Shown: in pieces, positions 56,690 to 64,000 of the stretch | How the letters are laid out: each line of letters starts with the position of its first letter | Position numbering within the stretch: position 1 is the first letter of the stretch | Notes under the pieces: model-generated | What the model saw: only the letters and a program-made list of their open reading frames with translations | Told to the model about the DNA's origin: nothing | The model's database searches: none | DNA from: Trileptium ribeirensis | Taxonomy: Eukaryota > Nematoda > Enoplea > Enoplida > Thoracostomopsidae | Assembly: GCA_030248225.1 (NCBI GenBank) | Contig: JASANE010011961.1 | Span: forward strand, 1 to 64,000 | DNA length: 64,000 nt | Reading direction: 5' to 3' | Made by a program: the position numbers and the translations under genes

Positions 56690-58279
56690 TTATAAAAGAA
56701 ACGTATTTAAAAAATCGAATTTAAAGTGAACTCTTCAGCAGCATTGTCGAGCCGAACTTTAAAATATTTCGTTCATTCGCTGATCCTGAAAATTGTAAAA
56801 CCGGCGTAACTTTACTCATTAGCCGAAAATTATGTGTATGCAACGAAGTAGTGGTGTAATTAGTTTGTTTTATATAAGAAACGTATTTAAAAAATCAAAT
56901 TGAAAGTGAACTCTTTAGCAACATTTTCGAGCCGAACTTTAAAATATTTCATTCATTCGCTGAGCCTGAAAATTGTAAAACCTGCGCAACTTTACTCATT
57001 AGCCGAAAATTATGTGCACGCAACGAAGTAGTGGTGTAATTAGTGTGTTATATAAGAAACGTATTTAAAAATCGAATTGAAAGTGAACTCTTCAGCAGCA
57101 TTTTCGAGCCGAACTTTAAAATATTTCGTCCATTCGCTGATCCTGAAAATTGTAAAACCGGCGTAACTTTACTCATTAGCCGAAAATTATGTGCATGCAA
57201 CGAAGTAGTGGTGTAATTAATTTGTTATATAAGAAACGTATTTAAAAAATCGAATTGAAAGTGAACTCTTATGCAGCATTTTTGAGCCGAACTTTAAAAT
57301 ATTTCATTCATTGGCTGATCCTGAAAATTGTAAAACCGGCGTAACTTTACTCATTACCCGAAAATTGTGTGCATGCAACGAAGTAGTGGTGTAATTAGTT
57401 TGTTATATAAGAAACGTATTTAAAAAATCGAATTGAAAGTGAACTCTTATGCAGCATTTTTGAGCCGAACTTTAAAATATTTCATTCATTGGCTGATCCT
57501 GAAAATTGTAAAACCGGCGTAACTTTACTCATTACCCGAAAATTGTGTGCATGCAACGAAGTAGTGGTGTAATTAGTTTGTTATATAAGAAACGTATTTA
57601 AAAAATCGAATTGAAAGTGAACTCTTTAGCAGCATTTTCGAGCCGAACTTTAAAATATTTCATTCATTCGCTGATCCTGAAAATTGTAAAACCGGCGTAA
57701 CTTTATTCATTAGCCGATAGTTATGTGCATGCAACGAAGTAGTGGTGTAATTAGTGTGTTGTATAAGAAACGTATTTAAAAAATCGAATTGAAAGTGAAC
57801 TCTTCAGCAGCATTTTCGAGCCGAACTTTAAAATATTTCGTCCATTCGCTGATCCTGAAAATTGTAAAACCGGCGTAACTTTACTCATTAGCCGAAAATT
57901 GTGTGCATGCAACGAAGTAGTGGTGTAATTAGTTTGTTATATAAAAAACGTATTTAAAAAATCGAATTGAAAGTGAACTCTTAAGCAGCATTTTCGAGCC
58001 GAACTTTAAAATATTTCATTCATTGGCTGATTCTGAAAATTGTAAAACCGGCGTAACTTTACTCATTAGCCGAAAATTATGTGCATGCAACGAAGTAGTG
58101 GTGTAATTAGTTTGTTATATAAGAAACGTATTTAAAAAATCGAATTGAAAGTGAACTCTTTAGCAGCATTTTCGAGCCGAACTTTAAAATATTTCATTCA
58201 TTCGCTGATCTTGAAAATTGTAAAACCGGCGTAACTTTACTCATTAGCCGAAAATTATGTGCATGCAACGAAGTAGTGT
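56690..58279 (+). repeat. Tandem array, 9 units of ~178 bp, derived from LINE endonuclease
   Basis: AGAAACGTATTTAAAAAATC recurs at 56697, 56877, 57055, 57232, 57410, 57588, 57766, 57944 (one change) and 58122: first spacing 180, then about 178. Each unit, read in one frame, encodes EPNFKIFRSFADPENC followed by KTGVTLLISRKL and a CNEVV end. In the last unit this frame runs straight into FDIQGRGIGL of the endonuclease. The repeat is thus an amplified piece of the LINE coding region, not an unrelated satellite. Units 4 and 5 share all their variants and are the youngest pair. Confidence 0.92.
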
Positions 58280-58946
58280 TGTTTGACATTCAAGGGCGAG
58301 GCATTGGTTTATCAATTTAGATGTGTAATGTTTATTTTTGTTCTGGATTGGTTTGTATGCTCCTGTAAATTTAGATAGTAGGGCATACTTAATGGGATTG
58401 AATGGTATATTTACAACGAAATATCTTTATTAGGAGATTTTAATTTTGTTGAAGACATTGAACAACTTAATAGATCTAACTCAAATCTGGACCGCCAAAT
58501 CGGTTAGTGGTATTTTGTTGAATACAGGATTTTCTTAGTATACACGATATTTACCAGGAGAAACACCCGAGTAGAAACGAGTATTTTTTACTTTACTTTC
58601 CACGATTCATAATATACAATCGAGACTGGATAGAATTTATACCACACTGAACCTTGCTGAAAATGCTCTTTGCACCGCTCGAAATGTAAATATGACGGAT
58701 CATAAACAGTTTCGTGTTAAAATGAAACTTAGCGTACTTTTCTTAGTATACACGATATTTACCAGGAGAAACACCCGAGTAGAAACGAGTATTTTTTACT
58801 TTACTTTCCCCGATTCATAATATACAATCGAGACTGGATGGAATTTATACCACACTGAACCTTGCTGAAAATGCTCTTTGCACCGCTCGAAATGTAAATA
58901 TAACGGATCATAAACAGTTTCGTGTTAAAATGAAACTTAGCGTTCT
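58280..58946 (+). pseudogene. LINE endonuclease domain, middle and end, with a 208-bp duplication
   Basis: Apurinic-endonuclease-like motifs follow each other: DIQGRGIGL (58283 on), LYAPVNLDSRAYL (58353 on), LGDFNFVEDIEQL (58431 on), then SRLDRIYT...TDHK near 58621-58700. The last part (58531-58738) is duplicated as 58739-58946, the second copy reading SRLDGIYT. GDFN supplies the catalytic D/N pair and the final DH the catalytic D and H of this endonuclease class. Several stops and frameshifts interrupt the frame. Confidence 0.82.
58531..58946 (+). repeat. 208-bp tandem duplication in the LINE endonuclease
   Basis: Two units start at TTTCTTAGTATACACGATAT (58531 and 58739) and differ at about four positions. 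208 is not a multiple of three, so the duplication itself breaks the frame. Confidence 0.95.
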
Positions 58947-59623
58947 AGAAAGGGGACGCGGCTATTATAAGTTAAATACCATCCTCATCTCAGAAACGTG
59001 TGTGGAGAATTTTATGATGGAGCGCCTCATTTTCTTGCAAACAATTAACCTGGACTTCCTTCTAGATGCCTGGGGTGCTTTCAAATCCGACGTTCAGGAA
59101 TATTTAAAAAACTGAGCAAAATGAAAGTCAAAGTACGAAATTTAAATCGTTAAAGTTTTGAATTTACGCATAGAAAACGCCCAGGATTTAGTTTGTTGGT
59201 TTCCAGACCCAATTTTTTTTAAAAACACTTAAAGAAGTTCAAATCAGAGCTAGAGTAGATAAATAGCTTTTACATTGCATGTCGTAGGCGTATTTACAGT
59301 ATGCATTATACATATTACAGTGATTTTGTTGATGACAAAATATCCTTATCTACAGCGAAAGCCTGGGGGGAACAAAGACATTTTTACTGCATAAATGACT
59401 TCAAATGACACTTTATTTTATAAAACTAGAGAAATTTTAAACAAAATTCGCCAATAGGACTCTTTGTTGTTTCGATCAGAACTGGTTAATATTGACATGT
59501 TAAGCTGCTTCCTCGACCAGTCTGATTTTCCCCAGGGCTTACCGATTTTGAACGCTCAGACTTGGAATCTAACATAACCGAGGAAGAGGTTAAAAAAGCT
59601 TTTATATGCACTACTGGGAAAGA
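58947..59623 (+). pseudogene. LINE endonuclease-RT linker
   Basis: It continues from TDHK in the frame 58930-59115 (LSVLERGRGYYKLNTILI; LDFLLDAWGAFKSD), which matches the G.GYWK.N..LL and W..FK signature after the endonuclease of L1/Tx1 elements. Near 59546 the phrase DLESNITEEEVKKAF is the usual ...IT.EEV..A segment preceding reverse transcriptase. The intervening 59117-59480 is decayed. Confidence 0.75.
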
Positions 59624-59809
59624 AAACTCCACGACCGCACGGAATACCGACAGAGTAATATTGGAAGTTTTGTGTCTTGCTGGTGAAACTCCTCGACCGC
59701 ACGGAATACCGACAGAGTAATATTGAAAGTTTTGTGACTTGCTGGTGAAACTCCTCGACCGCACGGAATACCGACAGAGTAATATTGAAAGTTTTGTGAC
59801 TTGCTGGTG
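59624..59809 (+). repeat. 62-bp tandem triplication at the RT entrance
   Basis: GACCGCACGGAATACCGACA recurs with an exact 62-bp period (first GCAC at 59637, then 59699 and 59761). The unit encodes KTPRPHGIPTE, the degenerate form of the KSPGPDGIP.E motif that opens LINE reverse transcriptase. 62 is not a multiple of three, so each added copy shifts frame. Confidence 0.95.
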
Positions 59810-60930
59810 CCAGTTCTTTTTTAAAGTCTTTAGTGCTTTTCTATCGTACGAAATGATGAATTTGTCTGGTTATGACGGTGTCATTACAATGGTGTACATA
59901 AAGGAACGGGTGACCGGGTTGTAAGGGAAAACTGGCGACCCATTACCCAGTTAAATACTGACTATAAAATTCACGGTAAAATACTAACTAGACGGCTCAA
60001 ACAAGTAATTTCAACACTAGTACTTCCTGACCAAACAAGTTATAACCCAGGTTGTAAAATGTAAGATAGTTTAAATCACGTGCGGTGTTTAGTGGACTAT
60101 GCAAATAAGTGAAATACTAATGCTATGATTTTGCCTCTTCAGCACAATTCGGCTTTCGACATTGTGTAATGGGATTTTACTTTCAGAACATTAGAAAAAC
60201 GAGATTTAGCTCAGTTTTTCTTCAACTAGTTAAAAATATTTAGAAAATCAATTTTACCCGTGCAGCTGTGCTGGTGAATAGGTAATTAGCCGACCCTTTT
60301 TATTTACCATGTAGTGCCACAAGACTGTCTCTGGTCACCATTACTTTATGATATTACTTCTGAAGTTCTTGCACATTTTATTAGACAAACCAAAATGTTG
60401 ACTGGAGTACCATTATGTGGATCGAACACAACAATAACGAAGTAAATCAATTTTACCCATGCAGCTGTACTGGTGAATAGGTCCTTATCCGACCTTTTTT
60501 ATTTACCATGTAGTGCCACAAGACTGTCTCTGGTCACTATTACTTTATGTTATTACTTCTGAAGTTCTTGCACATTTTATTAGACAAACCAAAATGTTGA
60601 CTGGAGTATCGTTATGTGGATCGAACACAACAATAACGAAGTTTGTGGATGACATGAGCATTTTTTGTTACAAAACGGGAGGAAATCAGTGCTGTCTTTC
60701 AGATTTTTGAATGGTTTAAAATGGCCTCTGGTAACAGACTTAATATTCCAAAAATGCAGCGATTACGCTTAGGAGCGTTTAAAAACAGTGTTATCCCTGT
60801 CGATTTTCAGAACTCTATAAGACAAAAGTTAAAACTCTATGGTGTATGGATTAACACCGATAGATGCTCTGATGTCAATGAAAACTGGTTAATAAGTACT
60901 GAACCAATGGACCACATTGAAAAATAGTTC
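59810..60930 (+). pseudogene. LINE reverse transcriptase domain
   Basis: NWRPITQLNTDYKIHGKIL, RRLKQVIS and LPDQTSYNPG (59930-60063) are RT fingers. LPLQHNSAFDIV (about 60125-60160) contains motif A with the first catalytic Asp. PQDCLWSLLLYVITSEVLAH (60513 on) is motif B. FVDDMSIF (about 60643-60666) is motif C with the catalytic Asp pair. The frame 60721-60927 (SGNRLNIPKM...KLYGVWI...NENW) is the thumb-side region typical of L1/Tx1. A 199-bp segment around motif B is duplicated. FVDD rather than YADD is a known variant class; in-frame stops make this copy inactive. Confidence 0.85.
60245..60642 (+). repeat. 199-bp tandem duplication around RT motif B
   Basis: Units begin AAATCAATTTTACCC at 60245 and 60444 and end ACAATAACGAAGT. 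The first ends at the second unit, and only the second continues into the FVDD motif. 199 is not a multiple of three. The units differ by about ten substitutions and small indels. Confidence 0.95.
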
Positions 60931-61557
60931 CACCCTACGGTATTTCGATATTTGGAAAGATTCATGTTGCTATCATTTATTATTTCTGTATGTTTAACTA
61001 TATTTGTAATGCTGCCACGCCACCTAAAAGCCTCGTGAAGCGCTCAAACAATAAGTTATATTTTTTCCTATGGTATCCATCGACTGCAAATGTTATAAAA
61101 CAGCGCATATTACACGTGGTACCAAACGAAGGCGGAACAAGCTTTCCGCATATAGATATCCGAATTGTAAACTGCCTTTTATATGTTATGTTAATATACT
61201 GTCTCACAAGGAAGTTTTGAGTTGGTGGAGACGTTTTAATCATTTTTATAGTAAAATTGAACACCTGAGCAAAGCCCAATGCAACGCGGTTTTGATTCAA
61301 ACATTTTATAAACAAATACGCGAATCAATGACTGAATCTGAATTCAGAAGTGATGGAGATTTTTGTTTTATTTTTGGCATTACATTTCGTTTGTTGGAAG
61401 AGAAACCAAAACAAGTATACCTCCTTTGGATTAACCGCAAGCACAGCCGGAACGTGCTACCCCAAAATGTTTTCTGGTCAAACCAATTGGGAGTGTTGAA
61501 CTATTACGCAACTGTTTCGTGGAAAAGAGGAAGGTAAAATTTGTTCATGGTAAGTAA
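60931..61557 (+). pseudogene. LINE post-RT region
   Basis: YGISIFGKIHVAIIYY, then FNYICNAATPPKSLV, NKLYFFLWYPST and RILHVVPNEGGTSFPHIDIR follow the L1/Tx1 pattern (L...G+...I..L....Y.....P........I..F.W.......+......GG...P.I). A frameshift moves the reading into the 61070-61537 frame, which ends with VLNYYATVSWKRGR. Confidence 0.75.
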
Positions 61558-62433
61558 GAAACCTGGTTTTCAAGTTAAGGCATAAGATACAAGCATAAAG
61601 CATACTTTACACCAACGACAGAGTGTCACATTTTACGGGCAACTCAAATTCATGTCACTATTGCCTGCAAGAAGGTTTGGATGTGACCGAGCACAACTTT
61701 CACGAAACCTGTTTTTCAAGTTAAGGCATAAGATACAAGCATAAAGCATACTTTACACCAACGACAGAGTGTCACATTTTACGGGCAACTCAAATTCATG
61801 TCACTATTGCCTGTAAGAAGGTTTGGATGTGACCGAGCACAACTTTCACGAAACCTGTTTTTCAAGTTAAGGCATAAGATACAAGCATAAAGCATACTTT
61901 ACACCAACGACAGAGTGTCACATTTTACGGGCAACTCAAATTCATGTCACTATTGCCTGCAAGAAGGTTTGGATGTGACCGAGCACAACTTTCATGAAAC
62001 CTGTTTTTCAAGTTAAGGCATAAGATACAAGCATAAAGTATACTTTACACCAACGACAGAGTGTCACATTTTACGGGCAACTCAAATTCATGTCACTATT
62101 GCCTGCAAGAAGGTTTGGATGTGACCGAGCACAACTTTCACGAAACCTGTTTTTCAAGTTAAGGCATAAGATACAAGCATAAAGCATACTTTACACCAAC
62201 GACAGAGTGTCACATTTTACGGGCAACTCAAATTCATGTCACTATTGCCTGTAAGAAGGTTTGGATGTGACCGAGCACAACTTTCACGAAACCTGGTTTT
62301 CAAGTTAAAGCGTAAGATACAAGCATAAAGCACACTTTACAGCAACGACAGAGTTTCACATTTTACGGGCAACTCAAATTCATGTCACTCTTGCCTGCAA
62401 GAAGGTTTGGATGTGACCGAGCACAACATATTT
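61558..62433 (+). repeat. Tandem array, 6 units of 146 bp, derived from the LINE zinc finger
   Basis: GAAACCTGKTTTTCAAGTTA recurs at 61558, 61704, 61850, 61996, 62142 and 62288, an exact 146-bp period with only a few substitutions. In one frame each unit reads TNDRVSHFTGNSNSCHYC, then LQEGLDVTEHNFHETC, the CX2C...H...C zinc-finger (zf-RVT) segment near the end of L1/Tx1 ORF2. 146 is not a multiple of three. The last unit is more diverged and leads into the unique C-terminal frame. Confidence 0.95.
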
Positions 62434-62759
62434 ATTATTGTACACGTACTTATAACTTTTATTCAGTTATAACACCGCTTTTAAGACTAATTTCTGATGT
62501 TAATCAGATAGATTTAGCATATTTAGTTTTAGGAAAAAAACTTCATTGCAAGTATAAACAGATATGTTTCAATTTGGTAAAGCAGCTTGCCCTTTTCGCT
62601 ATTTGGAAAAGTCGATGCTTACTAAACTTTGATGGTAATAATGAGCAACCCGAAATAGTTTTCAATTCTAACGTTTTCCATTCGCTTTGTAGTATGAAAA
62701 CAAGATTGAAAGCACACGATTTTTGCAATTACTGTAGCTATAATCGTCGAACAATGTAA
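62382..62759 (+). pseudogene. LINE ORF2 C-terminus
   Basis: This frame starts within the last 146-bp unit and continues with ISDVNQIDLAYLVLGKKL, then VKQLALFAIWKSRCLLNFDG. The latter matches the W..R segment after the zinc finger in L1/Tx1 ORF2. It ends NYCSYNRRTM at a TAA (62757-62759), which lies inside the first unit of the next array. The frame is open for its full 125 codons. Confidence 0.7.
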
Positions 62760-63463
62760 TTCAGTCATAGGTTTCACGCTTACAATCTAAGTCCGACGTA
62801 ACTGTTAAACGGTACTTTGAATTCTGAAGTGAATGATCATTTTGCTGTGTTTTGTTAGCTATAATCGTCGAACAATGTAATTCAGTCATAGGTTTCAGGC
62901 TTACAATCTAAGTCCGACGTAACTGTTAAACGGTACTTTGAATTCTGAAGTGAATGATCATTTTGCTGTGTTTTGTTAGCTATAATCGTCGAACAATGTA
63001 ATTCAGTCATAGGTTTCAGGCTTACAATCTAAGTCCGACGTAACTGTTAAACGGTACTTTGAATTCTGAAGTGAATGATCATTTTGCTGTGTTTTGTTAG
63101 CTATAATCGTCGAACAATGTAATTCAGTCATAGGTTTCAGGCTTACAATCTAAGTCCGACGTAACTGTTAAACGGTACTTTGAATTCTGAAGTGAATGAT
63201 CATTTTGCTGTGTTTTGTTAGCTATAATCGTCGAACAATGTAATTCAGTCATAGGTTTCAGGCTTACAATCTAAGTCCGACGTAACTGTTAAACGGTACT
63301 TTGAATTCTGAAGTGAATGATCATTTTGCTGTGTTTTGTTAGCTATAATCGTCGAACAATGTAATTCAGTCATAGGTTTCAGGCTTACAATCTTAAAGTC
63401 CGACGTAACTGTTAAACGGTACTTTGAATTTTGAAGTGAATGATCATTTTGCTGTGTTTTGTG
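62736..63463 (+). repeat. Tandem array, 6 units of 121 bp, spanning the LINE stop codon
   Basis: AGCTATAATCGTCGAACAAT recurs at 62736, 62857, 62978, 63099, 63220 and 63341: period 121, with the final unit 2 bp longer (TCTTAAAGTCC). The first unit's opening bases encode the last residues of ORF2 and its stop; the rest would be 3' untranslated region. Units 2-5 are virtually identical. No poly(A) or simple-repeat LINE tail is visible after the array. Confidence 0.95.
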
Positions 63464-64000
63464 ACTCGTAAATGTTTGTTTACATATTTCGTCCTTGTAA
63501 ACTGTTCTCTGTGTAACAGCACAAATCCAGTTTTGGGTCCAAATTTTTTGAGGACTTATTAAAGCGAGAAGTCTAAAAACTGACACTAAGCTGTTTTTTT
63601 GACGATAAACAGTCTGCCCCTATGGAAAAAATTTTAGAAATTATAAGCAAAATTACAAATATTTTAAGGGAAAAATTATGAGGTATAATTTGGGTGACTA
63701 GAAAAAAGCTTGTATATTACCTGGTCGGCTCCCTTCAGGCCGGAGCCATCTATTCCCAAAGACCACCTTCCGCAATGTGGATTGTTCGACAGATACCTGG
63801 CAGAATTTTTTGGAAATGATAATCGGTTTCCCACACATGGGCGATTTTTCGAGTATAAATATGCGTCGAAATCAAAAGTAGTTGTTTTGGTTAACATGAC
63901 GCATGTTGGTAACATTTTGAAATTTGTTCTAAAAAGTAGTTTTAAGTTGAATGTTTTGAATTCAAGAAGTCCAGCTAATAATAAAATACTAAAATTTTAT
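63464..64000. other. No recognised feature
   Basis: Sequence after the last array; the LINE 3' end could lie here but I see no poly(A) tail or target duplication. Minus-strand frames that run in from the array are products of the repeat. Confidence 0.35.

Larger units (their letters stand above)
56690..62759 (+). pseudogene. L1/Tx1-type LINE ORF2 (endonuclease-reverse transcriptase), internally amplified
   Basis: Motifs of an L1-superfamily ORF2 appear in the correct order on one strand, in shifting frames. Endonuclease: GVTLLISRKL, DIQGRG, YAPVNLDSR, GDFNFVED, SRLDRIYT and TDHK. Linker: GRGYYKLNT and ITEEEVKKAF. Reverse transcriptase: PRPHGIPTE, NWRPITQLNTDYKI, LPDQTSYNPG, AFDIV, PQDC.W..LLY and FVDD. 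Post-RT: NEGGTSFPHIDI. Zinc finger: CHYC..H..C. C-terminal: LALFAIWKSR, then stop at 62757-62759. Five segments upstream of the stop are tandemly multiplied. Reducing each to one unit leaves about 3.4 kb, close to a normal ORF2. Many stops and frameshifts make it inactive. Confidence 0.85.

Noticed and set aside
53520..63463. CRISPR-like repeat arrays
   Set aside because: Units are contiguous with no unique spacers, too long for CRISPR repeats, and the context is eukaryotic transposons.
63245..63586. 113-codon minus-strand frame with repeated peptide
   Set aside because: It is the 121-bp array read on the opposite strand.

Overview
This looks like a repeat-dense, gene-poor stretch of an invertebrate-like animal nuclear genome. 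The DNA is AT-rich, reading frames are short and broken, and there is no bacterial gene layout, operon or ribosome-binding-site pattern. I recognise no host gene. Almost everything I can name is a transposable element, a relic of one, or a tandem array. No species assignment is possible from the sequence alone.

Layout. 0-9 kb: a GC-rich non-coding block, a TA-flanked MITE (1169-1539), and a complete-ended but internally deleted hAT transposon (1994-3833, perfect 8-bp target duplication). 9-17 kb: an eight-unit 198-bp array, a 223-bp duplication, a 471-bp TIR element, a tRNA-like relic and a six-unit 89-bp array. 16.7-21.4 kb: short TIR elements and a run of hairpins built on GGTGTC. 21.7-26.4 kb: a pair of LTR-like segments, one split by a 5'-truncated CR1/Jockey-type LINE tail, followed by a decayed gag-like reading frame. 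27.2-29.2 kb: a hAT element nested in a hAT element, each with a perfect 8-bp target duplication. 29.4-32.2 kb: a pogo-type DNA transposon relic with a DD35D transposase core. 36.7-38.3 kb: a TIR element carrying an unrecognised 112-aa frame. 44-52 kb: four copies of a ~145-bp TA-flanked MITE, a Tc1-like MITE full of ACGAACGTT-type palindromes, and a nested pair of TIR elements. 52-63.5 kb: tandem arrays and one L1/Tx1-type LINE.

The most unusual object is that LINE (56690-62759, plus strand). Endonuclease, reverse transcriptase, post-RT and zinc-finger motifs appear in the correct order. However, six separate segments of the element have each been tandemly multiplied in place: 178 bp x9, 208 bp x2, 62 bp x3, 199 bp x2, 146 bp x6 and 121 bp x6. 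Collapsing the five arrays upstream of the stop to single units leaves about 3.4 kb, close to the size of an L1/Tx1 ORF2, so the element seems nearly complete apart from the amplification. Just upstream lies a ~2.1-kb satellite with 111-bp and 110-bp subfamilies and a clear 222-bp dimeric higher-order pattern.

The same tendency to local tandem duplication (20 to 223 bp units) recurs across the whole window, including inside a MITE (60 bp x2) and inside the pogo transposase frame (27 bp x2). None of the mobile elements appears able to encode its own complete enzyme.
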